Shown: positions 25,654 to 38,176, counted from the stretch's first letter. The stretch is 64,000 bases of DNA from Flaccisagitta enflata (GCA_965153355.1 OZ231128.1:40734001-40798000), one strand, 5' to 3'. The notes: generated by a model from the letters alone, not told the origin. Translations and numbers: made by a program.

Positions 25654-26086
25654 TACTTCCCCTTGACAAGATTTATGGGTCGTGGCTGTTATGGCTTAGT
25701 CGTCTCGTTCAAAAACGTAAGTGACGGCTTAGTTTCTCTCGTTCGCGAAAAGGTAAGTGATATTACGTTCGCACTCAAAATGTTTTCTTCTTTTCTTTTC
25801 TTTTTTTTTTTTCTTTTTTTTTTTTTAGCTTGTCTCGTATATTATTTCAACGAACAAATTGAAGGTGACTCTGTCAATATCATGTGTTTTTTTTTATCAT
25901 TTTTAATCTTAAGAGATGGGCCTGGTTGGCCCGGTCAAAAGAAAATCTTATCCCTTTATTTTCTTACTTGAGGTTGAGCCGCTGGGAGCCGCTGGGAGCC
26001 GCTCCACCCGGCTCAACCATGCAATGAGAATGTTTTCTTTTTGGCTCTTTTGCCATTAGGAAAATCTAATAGATCTTAACACATTT

Positions 26087-29000
26087 GACCACCATGGAGT
26101 GAGGTAGCAATGCTTAGTTTTGTGGGTTAAGAATGCATCCAATAAGTGTCCTTTAATCATTTTTTAGGTGGCTCAGTGGTTAGAATCTGCAGTGAATAAG
26201 CTGCCTCTCTGCAGATGTCACCATGGAGTGGGGTTGCAAAGCACCTTGGTGTGGGCTTTGAATGCACTCTGGATGTGGTTGGCTGCTGTTGTTGCCTTAG
26301 TAGATAACAGCTATTATTGACATGTGGATACAATTGAGCCTCCTAGAAAACTTTCAAGACTGTTTTCAAGTAGGCTCATAAAATGCACCCGCATTTAGGG
26401 CTCTCGAATTTAGGTAAAAAATTTTTTCTCCCTCAGTAGGTAGCACTCTTATTTCAAGTAAAATACATGAATGAGCCACCTGGAAAACTTTCTGTTGTGC
26501 AATATTGAGCCACCTAGAAAACTTTATATTGTGCAATATTGAGCCCCCTGGAAAACATTCTATTTTGCCAATAGGAAAATGAATCAAACTATTTTCTATG
26601 TGGCTCTACCTGGCCAATACTTAAAAGTCTTGCTCTGAGAGAGACTGCTAATCTGAGGTGAACCTTTGTGGGAGATTAGCAATCTGAGCAGTCAGCTCTG
26701 AGGAGGTCAATATATGCTGATTGATAAAGAGCCACTTAGAAAACCATTTCATTGAGCCTTGTAGAAATCACTTGATTTGCCACAAAAGTGACATTTAGAA
26801 AATTTTTAAGAAGGGTGACAAGAGGGGCTAGCGGGGTTGAAACTAATGTTAAACCACTTTTACTTATCACCCAAAGCGGATCTCTGATTTGATCTGAGGA
26901 TGACCTATATATATATATATATGTATATATAAAGGGGCTTTTGGTCAAAATGGGGTGGTGATCTGGGGATAAGCCAAATCAGGCTTAACATGTAAGTCAA
27001 CCCCGCTAGCCCCTCATGTCACTAGTTCTCCCCTTGTTAGACCACACAGGTGTTCTCTGATCATTTATTAGGTGGCTCAATGGCTGATATCATCAGTAAA
27101 GTATCCTCTCCTCTGTAGGCGTCACTGTGGAGTGAGGTAGCAAAGCTTGGTTTTGTGGGTTAAGAATGCATCCAACAAGTGTCCTTTAATCATTTTTCAG
27201 GTGGCTCAGTGGTTAGAATCTGCAGTGAATAAGCTGCCTCTCTGCAGATGTCACCATGGAGTGGGGTTGCAAAGCACCGTGGTGTGGGCTTTGAATGCAC
27301 TCTGGATATGGTTGGCTGCTGTTGTTGCCTTAGTCGATAACAGCCAGCTATTATTGACATGTGGATATAATTGAGCCTCCTAGAAAACTTTCAAGACTGT
27401 TTTCAAGTAGGCTCATAAAATGCACCCGCATTTAGGGCTCTCACATTTAGGTAAAAAACTGTTTCTCCCTCAGTAGGTAGCACTCTTATTTCAAGTAAAA
27501 TACATGAATGAGCCACCTGGAAAACTTTCTGTTGTGCAATATTGAGCCACCTAGAAAACTTTATATTATGCAATATTGAGCCCCCTGGAAAACATTCTAT
27601 TGTGCCAATAGGAAAATGAATCAAACTATTTTCTATGTGGCTCTACCTGGCCAATACTTAAAAGTCTTGCTCTGAGAGAGACTGCTAATCTGAGGTAAAC
27701 CTTTGTGGGAGATTAGCAATCTGAGCAGTCAGCTCTGAGGAGGTCAATATATGCTGATTGATAAAGAGCCACTAAGAAAACAATTTCATTGAGCCTTGTA
27801 GAAATCACTTGATTTGCCACCATAGTGACATTTAAAATTTTTTTAAGAAGGGTGACAAGAGGGGCTAGCGGGGTTGAAACTAATGTTAAACGACTTTTAC
27901 TTATCACCCAAAGAGGATCTCTGATTTGATCAGAGGATGACCTATAAGTATATATATGTATATATCAAGGGGCTTTTGGTCAAAATGGGGTGGTGATCTG
28001 GGGATAAGCCAAATCAGGCTTAACATGTAAGTCAACCCCGCTAGCCCCTCATGTCACTAGTTCTCCCCTTGTTAGACCACACAGGTGTTCTCTGATCATT
28101 TATTAGGTGGCTCAATGGCTGATATCATCAGTAAAGTATCCTCTCCTCTGTAGGCGTCACTGTGGAGTGAGGTAGCAATGCTTGGTTTTGTGGGTTAAGA
28201 ATGCATCCAACAAGTGTCCTTTAATCATTTTTCAGGTGGCTCAGTGGTTAGAATCAGCAGTGAATAAGCTGCCTCTCTGCAGATGTCACCATGGAGTGGG
28301 GTTGCAAAGCACCGTGGTTTGGGCTTTGAATGCACTCTGGATATGGTTGGCTGCTGTTGTTGCCTTAGTCAATAACAGCCAGCTATTATTGACATGTGGA
28401 TACAATTAAGCCTCCTAGAAAACTTTCAAGACTGTTTTCAAGTAGGCTCATAAAATGCACCCGCATTTAGGGCTCTCACATTTAGGTAAAAAACTGTTTC
28501 TCCCTCAGTAGGTAGCACTCTTATTTCAAGTAAAATACATGAATGAGCCACCTGGAAAACTTTCTGTTGTGCAATATTGAACCACCTAGAAAACTTTATA
28601 TTGTGCAATATTGAGCCCCCTGGAAAACATTCTATTGTGCCAATAGGAAAATGAATCAAACTATTTTCTATGTGGCTCTACCTGGCCAATACTTAAAAGT
28701 CTTGCTCTGAGAGAGACTGCTAATCTGAGGTGAACCTTTGTGGGAGATTAGCAATCTGAGCAGTCAGCTCTGAGGAGGTCAGTATATGCTGATTGATAAA
28801 GTGCCACTAAGAAAACAATTTCATTGAGCCTTGTAGAAATCACTTGATTTGCCACAATAGTGACATTTAAAATTTTTTTAAGAAGGGTGATAAGAGGGGC
28901 TAGCGGGGTTGAAACTAATGTTAAACCACTTTTACTTATCACCCAAAGAGGATCTCTGATTTGATCAGAGGATGACCTATAAATATATATATGTATATAT

Positions 29001-30740
29001 CAAGGGGCTTTTGGTCAAAATGGGGTGGTGATCTGGGGATAAGCCAAATCAGGCTTAACATGTAAGTCAACCCCGCTAGCCCCTCATGTCTCTTGTTCTC
29101 CCCTTGTTAGACCACACAGGTGTTCTCTGATCATTTATTAGGTGGCTCAATGGCTGATATCATCAGTAAAGTATCCTCTCCTCTGTAGGCGTCACTGTGG
29201 AGTGAGGTAGCAATGCTTGGTTTTGTGGGTTAAGAATGCATCCAACAAGTGTCCTTTAATCATTTTTCAGGTGGCTCAGTGGTTAGAATCTGCAGTGAAT
29301 AAGCTGCCTCTCTGCAGATGTCACCATGGAGTGGGGTTGCAAAGCACCGTGGTGTGGGCTTTGAATGCACTCTGGATATGGTTGGCTGCTGTTGTTGCCT
29401 TAGTAGATAACAGCCAGCTATTATTGACATGTGGATACAATTGAGCCTCCTAGAAAACTTTCAAGACTGTTTTCAAGTAGGCTCATAAAATGCATCCGCA
29501 TTTAGGGCTCTCACATTTAGGTAAAAAACTGTTTCTCCCCCAGTAGGTAGGACTCTTATTTCAAGTAAAATACATGAATGAGCCACCTGGAAAACTTTCT
29601 GTTGTGCAAAATTGAGCCCCCTAGAAAACCTTATATTGTGCAATATTGAGCCCCTGGAAAACATTCTATTGTGCCAATAGGAAAATGAATCAAACTATTT
29701 TCTATGTGGCTCTACCTGGCCAATACTTAAAAGTCTTGCTCTGAGAGAGACTGCTAATCTGAGGTGAACCTTTGTGGGAGATTAGCAATCTGAGCAGTCA
29801 GCTCTGAGGAGGTCAATATATGCTGATTTATAAAGAGCCACTAAGAAAGCAATTTCATTGAGCCTTGTAGAAATCACTTGATTTGCCGTAAAAGTGACAT
29901 TTAGAAAATTTTTAAGAAGGGTGACAAGAGGGGCTAGCGGGGTTGAAACTAATGTTGAACCACTTTTACTTATCACCCAAAGAGGATCTCTGATTTGATC
30001 TGAGGATGACCTATATGTATATATATGTATATATAAAGGGGCTTTTGGTCAAAATGGGGTGGTGATCTGGGGATAAGCCAAATCAGGCTTAACATGTAAG
30101 TCAACCCCGCTAGCCCCTCATGTCACTAGTTCTCCCCTTGTTAGACCACACAGGTGTTCTCTGATCATTTATTAGGTGGCTCAATGGCTGATATCATCAG
30201 TAAAGTATCCTCTCCTCTGTAGGCGTCACTGTGGAGTGAGGTAGCAATGCTTGGTTTTGTGGGTTAAGAATGCACCCAACAAGTGTTCTCTGATCATTTT
30301 ACAGGTGGCTCAGTGGTTTTTATCAGCAGTGAATTAGCTGCCTCTCTGTAGACATCACCATGGAGTGGGGTTGCAAAGCACCGTGGTGTGGGCTTTGACT
30401 GCACTCTGGATGTGGTTGACTGCTGTTGTTGCCTTAGTAGATAACAGTCAGCTATTATTGACTTAAGAAAACAATTGAGCCTCCCAGAAAACTTTTCAAG
30501 AATGGTTTAAAGAAGGCTCATAAAGTGCACCCTTATTTAGGGCTGTCACATTTAGACAAAAAATTGTATCACCCTCAGTAAGTGGCACTCTTATTTCAAG
30601 TAATGTACTTGAATGAGCCACCTGGAAAACTTTCTGTTGTGCAATATTGAGCCACTGGGAAAACTTTATATTGTTCAATATTGAGCCACCTGGAAAACAT
30701 TCAATGGAGCCACGTAGAAAACTTGGACTCAGTGTTTTCA
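26087..30740. repeat. Tandem array of ~1,035-bp units
   Basis: About 4.5 near-identical units. GTGGCTCAATGGCTGATATC recurs near 27,072, 28,107, 29,142 and 30,176, and GTGGCTCAGTGGTTAGAATC near 26,168, 27,201, 28,235 and 29,270 (a diverged copy follows at 30,304). Each unit has two tRNA A-box-like segments, several TGAGCCACCTGGAAAAC-type subrepeats, and an inverted pair around GGGGCTAGCGGGGTTGA and its complement TCAACCCCGCTAGCCCC enclosing a short TA run. The first and last units are truncated or diverged, as expected at array edges. The 60-75-codon frames inside recur with the unit and look incidental. Confidence 0.95.
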
Positions 30741-30759
30741 GCCTTTCTGCCTGGCTCCT

Positions 30760-31200
30760 GCAAGATTTTCCTATAGAAATTCTTATGCAACCTACAATAC
30801 TGATTTTTGAGATATAATTGTGTCATCTGATCTTACCCCACTAACTGCTTGACGAAACCGATTTTAAACGTTTTACATGAAATAACGCTTGACCGACCGT
30901 GGAAAAGACGGTCATTCCCCCCTCCCCTCCTCATGACCATTAACAAAAGAGTCACCGGATCGGAAGTAACGGAACAGGTCATCGTCCACTTCCCTTTCTC
31001 CACCTCTGCGTCCGTCTGTTTAAGACCACCGTGGATGTGGCTTCAACACACCGAATGGATCTCCTCGAGTTTCGTCTCATTGAAGGCGATTGTGCGTTCC
31101 GTCTGTGGGTCCCTTTACGAGCCATTGGACGTGCTCGTCTGGCTTCTGATCCTCCTTGGACAATTTCGCGCGCGACTGATGTCTTAAGCCGCGCCAGACC
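30760..31200. other. Unclassified sequence with coding-like composition
   Basis: From 30,849 to 31,200 the GC content rises and frames of about 110 codons are open on the plus strand, with a partial frame on the minus strand. I see no domain, no clear splice boundaries and no homologue I recognise. It ends in the GA microsatellite at 31,204. Confidence 0.3.
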
Positions 31201-31203
31201 CAC

Positions 31204-31560
<357 letters not shown>

Positions 31561-32099
31561 GACACACTGAGGCAGATAGAGATAGAGGCAGAGACAAACG
31601 AACAAATGTGACAACGACAAAGGTATAGGGACAGAGCATAGACAATGAGACACAGGGAGACAAAAATTAGGCAGAGACAGACATACAGTCAAGTAATGAA
31701 TCGAGGAGAGAGAGTAAAGTAAAAAGAACAGAGGAAGCAAAGAAATAAATTTCCAGACTTGGAACAGAAAATCTTTTTTTTCACGGTCTACATCCATTGA
31801 AACTTGTCTCTCCGGAAAATAAATCGTCTTCTTTTCCTTCTTTACTTCTGCTCTTTAGTTTTTTCGTCCAAAAAAAGACCTTTTTGTGGGGCATTGGACT
31901 CTTAGATTAGTGAGTAGCGTCCTCTTGGGTAGAGAATGAGACCAATACATGCATGCTGCAAGGAGTAACGAACTGACTCGGATAATGCCACGTTTAAATG
32001 GTTTGAATATATCTTGGAAGCAGCGGCGTAGGAGGAGGGACTTCAGGGACTTCAATTGCAGTCCCTACTGTCGGGACACCAAAGTTGTCGGGACACCAA

Positions 32100-32305
<206 letters not shown>

Positions 32306-32327
32306 GGACAAAGAGGAAAAGTAAGAA

Positions 32328-32480
32328 TATATTAGTCAATGCTACAATTGTCTTACATTACTGTGAGAACAAATCTTCTTTGTCACAAATATTAGTCAAT
32401 GCTGCAATTGTCTTACATTACTGTAAGTTAAAGTTATAGATTAAAGGTTAATGCTACAATTGTCATACATTACTTAAAGT
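32328..32480. repeat. Three-copy short tandem repeat
   Basis: TCAATGCTACAATTGTCTTA with variants occurs three times (near 32,336, 32,395 and 32,449), about 55-60 bp apart. Confidence 0.85.
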
Positions 32481-32885
32481 TAAATATTAAAAGCAATTTA
32501 TAAAGTAATCAAAATTCTGTGGTTTTCAAGCTTATGTTAGTTTTAGGAAAATAAAGAGGAATGTAGAAAGTAAAAAAAAAAAAGTGAAGATAGGTGTTTA
32601 GGCACAAGCTGTGGCTGAGAGAGAAAAAAACTATTTTTTGCTGTACCAGGTATGATTAGGCCCCATCCCACTTATCCAAGATCTCAACGAAAACAAGAGT
32701 ATGGTAGTAATTACTATTTTTCAGTAATTTTTCAGTAATTTTTTCAGCAATTACTATTTTTCACAATTTTCAAGCACACTAGTTTGGTGGTTGAAGTCCC
32801 AAGAAATCCAGCTCCCCTACGCCGCTGCTTGGAAGTAATGATAGCCTCCACAGGACAATCGACAAAATCAGGCCTTTAATTCCCG
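32480..32885. other. Unique AT-rich sequence
   Basis: Nothing recognised apart from short TTTTTCAGTAATT repeats near 32,718-32,760. Confidence 0.5.
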
Positions 32886-32891
32886 GTGGCA

Positions 32892-33136
<245 letters not shown>

Positions 33137-33385
33137 CTGGCAGGTAAATTGGTCCAACTGACTCTATGATTGGCCGACCAATCGACTACCACAGATGCAA
33201 GGCAGGTCGGAGAATCTAACTTTGGATAACAATCGCGATTAATCGGACGAACGTATGGACTAACCGGAAGATATTTCGAAGACGATGCTGATCTTTTGTT
33301 TTCCAGTTTGGGCGAAGCTTTAATCCGAGTAGATTCGGGTTGAAATGTATTTAACCCAGCTCTCACCTAGACCTAACGCTAGCCA

Positions 33386-33456
33386 TGACCCTAACCCTAA
33401 CCCTAAAACCACCCCCAACCTCAATGTTAACCCTAACCCAACCCCTAACCCTAAAT
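33386..33456. repeat. Interstitial telomere-like CCCTAA repeats
   Basis: Several CCCTAA hexamers, some perfect in tandem (CCCTAACCCTAACCCTAA) and some degenerate. They match the TTAGGG telomere type used by many animals. The stretch is short and internal, so it is not a telomere here. Confidence 0.75.
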
Positions 33457-33530
33457 AAAAACCCACTTAGAAAGTCAGTAAAACAAAAGACATCACCGAC
33501 TTCGAAAACAGTATCGACTAACCTTCAAAA

Positions 33531-33687
33531 GAGATAGAGATAACTACAAATTTCAAGCCTTCATGTTCTTCGATTTACTCGTTTCTTTTAGAGATGCGAA
33601 GCTGCACTTAAAGAGATAACTACAAATTTCAAGCCTTCATGTTCTTCGATTTACTCGTTTCTTTTAGAGATGCGAAGCTGCACTTAA
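33531..33687. repeat. 77-bp tandem duplication
   Basis: Two essentially identical 77-78-bp copies start at AGAGATAACTACAAATTTCA and end at GATGCGAAGCTGCACTTAA. The second abuts a hairpin-family element. Confidence 0.93.
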
Positions 33688-33800
33688 CAAGGCCGGATAC
33701 ACGGCCAACCTAGTCGCGTGCGGGCGGGCAGGAGCAGCATCTGGGCGGGAGTCGTATGCTCAAAAAGCTCAAAAACGCCGAAAAAGTAAATAGTCGCAAA
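33686..33800 (-). repeat. Hairpin-family dispersed repeat, truncated
   Basis: It starts AACAAGGCCGGATACACGGC, then GTCGCGTGCGGGCGGGCAGG and CAAAAACGCCGAAAAAGTAA. The GACC track and terminal hairpin are missing, so this is the inner half only. Confidence 0.75.
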
Positions 33801-33949
33801 AGCGTCAGATGGTCAGCGCCCAGCGGTACCCGTTGCTCCTAAGTTAGTGAATGTAAGATGTGAGGGTGAGAGGGGCAGCGGCCCCGAAGGAGCCGATGAC
33901 CTATGCTGGGCTAAGATTGCATTAGAGCTGGATTTGAGCCACAAGACAG

Positions 33950-34335
33950 AAGAGGAGCCATCAGGCTTGGATTGGAGCCTCTTGACTGGGGTTTGAGCCT
34001 CAAGGCTGGAATTGGAACCATGAGGCTGGGATTGGAGCCTCAAGTTTGGGATTGGAGCCTTGAGGCTGGGATTGGAACCTCAAGGTTAGGATTGGAGCCT
34101 CAAGGTTGGGATTGGAGCCTCAAGGCTGGGATTGGAGCCTCAAGGTCGTAATTTGAGCCTTGAGGCTGGAATTGGAGCCTCAAGGCCAGGATTAGGACCG
34201 TGAAACTGGGATTGGGGCCTCACGGGTGGGTTTGGAGCCTCAAGGCGGGGGGAGGGACGGAGGAGGAGGAGGAGAAGAAGGAGAAGGAGGAGGAGAAAAT
34301 CTCCCATATGTGTGAGAGCATAGGTCATGGGTAAT
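33950..34335 (+). repeat. GGAGCCTCAAGGCTGGGATT minisatellite composite, second locus
   Basis: About 13 units of 20-24 bp run to 34,245. A GGA/GAA stretch and a tail with CTCCCATATG and CATAGGTCATG follow, in the same part order as at 17,805-18,175. Confidence 0.85.
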
Positions 34336-34740
34336 CACTGACGATACAGGTCGTACAAACTAGATTACGATCTACTGCACGATCTAGGTAATTCTCGTCT
34401 CCAATAGATACGAGAAGAGACAGCTATATATCGATTATTAGATATAGCTAGATATCGATTTCCGATACGATTCACTTTTTTTTTTCATAGTTAACTTATC
34501 AAATTCTAAAATGGCGGATTTTTCTGAACCATAACACGATACAACCTTAGAAAAATGGATTAAAATTGATGATGCCTGTAAACCCCTTCAAAATATCGTT
34601 CATTTGAGTTGTGTCTGGTGTCAGTAGCTTTTTTCGTTTAGAAATGGTGTAGGTTTGAAGAAAAATATCACCAATTGCTAACGAGGGCAAATAGTGTTTT
34701 ATTTTCTCGATTAGCAATTTTGTCACAACGTTATTCCTAA

Positions 34741-35708
34741 TTGGGAAAAAAATCGAAAAACGTTTTTCGATTTTTTGAGTTTCGCTTAGGAATTAATTTT
34801 TCCCATTTTCGCTTGAGGTGTTTTGAGGAAGTTGAGTCACGACTAGGCTCGCCCGAGGCTGGGGTTGAAATTGGTACAGGGTGAAAGAGGGCACTTTTTT
34901 ACACCTTCTGGAAAAAAGCAGGGCACTGTCGGATCAATACTTTAGGCGCTATGAATTTTTTAATCTTTTTTTATTTTTTCACATTTTTCGCATATTTCTC
35001 AGAGATCGATATTTTTCATCGATCTCAATTTTGACCCCTAAATAACTATAAAAATGAGTTCAGCAGAGGGCAGAGGGAGGGAGGGAGAGGGAGGGAGGGA
35101 GAGGGAGGGAGAGGGAGTGAGGAGAGGGAGGGAAGAGAGAGAGGGAGGGAGGGAGGGTGGGAAAAGGAGAAGGGAGGTAGAGAGGGGGAGGGGGGAGGGG
35201 AGGGAGGGAGGGAGGGAGAGAGGAGGGAGGGAGAGGGGGAGGGAGGAGGAAAAAGGAAGGGAGAGAGAGGGAGAGAGGACAGAGAGAGAGGGGGAAGGTT
35301 AGGGAGAAAAAGAAGGGAGAGAGGGAGAGAGAGGGAGGGAGGGGTAGGGGGAGGGAGAGGAGGGAGGGAGAGAGGGAGAGAGAGGGTGAGGGGGAGGGAA
35401 AGGGAGGGAGAGAGAGAGAGGGAGGGAGAGGGAGAGGGAGGGAGGGAGAGGGGGAGGGAGAGTGAGAGGGGTAGGGAGAGTGAGAAGGGGAGAGAGAGCG
35501 AGAGGGGGAGGGTGAGGGAAAGGGAGGGAGCGAGCGAGGGAGAGAGGGAGAGGGGGAGGGAGAGAGGGAGGGAGGGAGAGAGGGAGGGGGAGGGAAGGAG
35601 AGAGGGAGGGAGCACGGGAGGGGGACAGAGAGAGACAGGGTCAGAATCAAACACACACAAAACAGCCCTTACGATTTTTTTCCGGTCGGCGAGAGCCGCC
35701 TTTACTGG
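34741..35708 (+). mobile_element. Helitron-like non-autonomous element, copy 2
   Basis: It is collinear with the copy at 14,891 from TTGGGAAAA to the CTGG end and again lies between A (34,740) and T (35,709) without a target duplication. It is 968 bp long. The difference from copy 1 lies in the GGGA tract and the shorter CA run near the 3' end. It shares the 3' hairpin six bases before CTGG. Confidence 0.72.
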
Positions 35709-35802
35709 TAATACAATTCAGACATGAATAATTCGTCCTTGGCATGAGTATGAGCTAGTCATTCAACCTCTTTTGTCTATTCTTCTTCTTGTAAAAATCG
35801 AG

Positions 35803-35838
<36 letters not shown>

Positions 35839-35955
35839 ACTTTCTTCCCCCATTCTCCATTCACACTAACATTTTTCTCTCCATTGTCTCCCCTTGACCT
35901 CTCCCTTTCTTCTCCTTTATTATGCCCATTGTCTATCGGCGGTCTGTTCCGGTGT

Positions 35956-35994
<39 letters not shown>

Positions 35995-36010
35995 GTCTGT
36001 CTGTCTCGGC
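35803..36010. repeat. (TC)n and (TGTC)n microsatellites
   Basis: TC dinucleotides at about 35,805-35,837 and TGTC tetranucleotides at about 35,957-36,005. Nothing else is recognised between them. Confidence 0.9.
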
Positions 36011-36117
36011 TGTCTGTCTCGGTGTTGCACACTGGACATCGGGTCAACGATGCAGGAAGGAGTCTCGGTCAGTCTGCCAGATACGGGTCGATTTTTGCGG
36101 TGATTAGTCATGGGCCC

Positions 36118-36212
36118 CTTCGGGGCCGCTGCCCAAAAGGGGACCGACCGACCAACCAACCGACCGACTGACCGACGGACAAAGTGGGTTGTAGAGTCGC
36201 GGGCACGCGACT
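36118..36212 (-). repeat. Hairpin-family dispersed repeat, partial
   Basis: CTTCGGGGCCGCTGCCC, a GACCGACCGACCAACCAACC track, GGACAAAGTGGGTTGTAG and hairpin AGTCGCGGGCACGCGACT (36,195-36,212, 7-bp stem, loop GGCA). It lies 20 bp downstream of the donor of the minus-strand exon ending at 36,235. Confidence 0.8.
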
Positions 36213-36234
36213 AAAAATTCACGGTAGAAATCAC

Positions 36235-36640
36235 CTGAAATCTAAGCGACTCGAAGGCGCCGAATCCGATTGCATGGCCGAGTCAGGAGGCACCTCCAAA
36301 ACCGACGAGTCAGAAGGCAGGTAAGATCCTTTGACCTCCAAAACCGACGAGGGAAAGGGGGATGAGATGGAAGAGTTGGGTGAGGTGGAAGAAGAAGGTG
36401 AGTTGGAAGAGATGGAGGAGGTGGAAGGTGAGATGGAAGAATAGGGTGAGGTGAGGGAGGGTGAGGTAGATGAGGAGAGTGTGGCGGAAGAGTAAGGTGA
36501 GGTACGGAACAAAGAGACAGAGGAGACAGTGGAAGAGTTGGAGAAGGGGGAGGATATGAAAGAGGGGGGTTGGAGGTAGAAGGTGGAGGAGAATGAAGAC
36601 GAAGATACAAAATCTTTGGTGCTGACGAATGTATCGAGAT
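36235..36640 (-). CDS. Ser/Thr/Pro-rich exon of a putative secreted mucin-like protein
   Basis: I do not recognise the family. On the minus strand an acceptor (CGTTTACAG) precedes an open frame of about 135 codons, and a GTGATT donor follows 36,235. It begins LDTFVSTKDFVSSSSF and is dominated by Ser, Pro and Thr, with two related segments, SSVLEVKGSYLPSD and SSVLEVPPDS, near the C-side. Such composition suits O-glycosylated extracellular stalks. The entry phase (two bases) matches the signal-peptide exon at 37,692. It leaves in phase 2, so at least one more exon lies to the left. The varied residues and repeated VLEV motif argue that it is more than a simple repeat. Confidence 0.55.
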
Positions 36641-37691
36641 CTGTAAACGTGGAGACAGAATTTTCATGGACATTTATCTGGACATTTCTTATTGTTAATC
36701 TGTTCGTTGCGTCCGACGCATAGAATGGTCATTTTTTCTTCTTCTTTCTTTTCTCATTCTCTCTTCAGCCCTCAGGGCACTTTAAGCGAAGTTGTCCGCC
36801 TTCCCCCCCCCCCTCTCTCTCTACGCGAACTATCGTAACGGGTGTTCGAAAACAAATTGTAGAGGTTTTCCGTTGAATACGCCCACTATGGATCATATAG
36901 AGACAAAGTACCATTTTATAGAGGTCAATTTGTTTTACATTTTGGTAAATGATTTCCAAGTTAATCAAGGTTAAAAACTTCCTCAGATCAAACTTTCAGC
37001 AAAATCCGGCCGAAAAGAGATGTTTCCCTATTAAATTCTCCTCTTTCAGCTTTGAAAAGGACCACTTAGACACCAATTGATGCAATGATTTAGACACCTA
37101 AAAAGATTGCACATTTCTAGCTGTTCACGTTACAAAGTCATTTTTTTTTTCAAACACCTGTTACCAACTGCCGGATTGACAGATGCGATGCAGCCAGGGA
37201 TGTGAATAGCCGCCCTAAAGCTCAAAGGATGCTGATACCAAAACGACAATTAGAAACGAATCCTGTGAAGTGAATCGTTTCATGGAGTTAGAAAGAAACC
37301 TTTTAACCAACCCGAGATCTCATTTCACATGAATCGGAAACTTTCTCGAGTTCTTCACGCGTCGAAAACGAGATACAACACATTCCCATTAATTTTCTTA
37401 ATTTATTTTTTTTAAATCCATCATGATATAAAGAGATTTCTGCTTTGCAAAATATTAATCAAAGGAGAAAAAAAGAGATTCTTGAGAAGGATAAAAAAGA
37501 AATTCATGCTCTCGTTATCCCACGTTTTGGTTGGCTCAGAAAACACAATTCCTGGGATTAGAATCTCTTTCTGTCTCTCCTTCTGTCTAGCCCTCTCTCT
37601 CTCTCTCTCTCTCTCCTTTCGCTCGTAAAAAGTCTTCATTTACAAACGTATAAAAAGATTTATAGATTTAAGAACAACATAATCATCATAC
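36641..37691 (-). other. Proposed intron of the secreted Ser-rich gene
   Basis: It lies between GTATGA after 37,692 and the acceptor before 36,640. It contains a C-run near 36,805, a T-run near 37,141 and a short TC repeat near 37,595. No other gene is recognised. Confidence 0.4.
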
Positions 37692-37770
37692 CGCGTTGTG
37701 TAGCGGGTAATCTTCGACCGGTTGTAATTGAGATCATGGACAGAACCAAAGCCATTAACGTCCAAAACAT
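37692..37770 (-). CDS. Signal-peptide exon of a putative secreted Ser-rich protein
   Basis: On the minus strand ATG at 37,770 opens MFWTLMALVLSMISITTG followed by RRLPATQR. This is a short N-region, a hydrophobic core of about 12 residues and a small-residue cleavage site near TTG, a typical signal peptide. The frame reaches a GTATGA donor after 37,692 with one base left over, which joins in frame to the Ser-rich exon at 36,640. The same frame is open upstream to an ATG at 38,331 with a good -3 base, but that would bury the signal peptide after about 187 poly-Ser residues. I therefore prefer the internal ATG although its -3 base is C. Confidence 0.5.
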
Positions 37771-37800
37771 TCGTTGCGGTTGGCTCTTTATTTTGAGTAA

Positions 37801-38176
37801 AGACGTCCTCGACGATGACGATGACGACGACGACGATAACGACAACGACGACGATAGCAGTATTGACGACGATGACGACGACGACGATGACGACGATGAC
37901 GACGAAGATGTCGACGGCGACGTCCGTGCCATCATCGATGGCGATATGGACGATGATGGCGGCGGTACAACGATTCTTCTAGTAAAAGATCGCGACGATG
38001 AACTTGAAACAGCATTTACAGGCAAAATGGTTTGCGATTTCACGTCGGTTGAACACGACAATAAGAATGCCGACGAAGACAAAGATGTTGACAAAGACGA
38101 GGACGAGAACAAGGACGAGGGTGAAGACGAGGATAGGGACGAGGACGAGGGTGAAGACGAGGACGATGACATGTAG
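37801..38176. repeat. GAY-rich (plus) / TCR-rich (minus) imperfect trinucleotide tract
   Basis: Imperfect GAC/GAT and GACGAG repeats. The plus strand has a frame from 37,736 to 38,176 rich in Asp and Glu, and the minus strand reads poly-Ser. The C/T variation is synonymous on both strands, so it does not say which, if either, is translated. It may be untranslated upstream sequence of the secreted gene. Confidence 0.5.

Noticed and set aside
26160-26260. Functional tRNA gene at the A-box-like segment
   Set aside because: The B-box does not match, and no cloverleaf with acceptor stem or anticodon arm could be drawn.
26087-30740. Recurring 60-75-codon frames as a tandem gene family
   Set aside because: They recur only because the 1,035-bp unit does. 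There is no start context, domain or codon-level constraint, and frames on both strands decay equally.
37736-38176. Asp/Glu-rich plus-strand frame as an acidic protein gene
   Set aside because: It overlaps a better-supported minus-strand signal-peptide exon, and the C/T variation is silent on both strands. It remains possible but is not supported enough to call.
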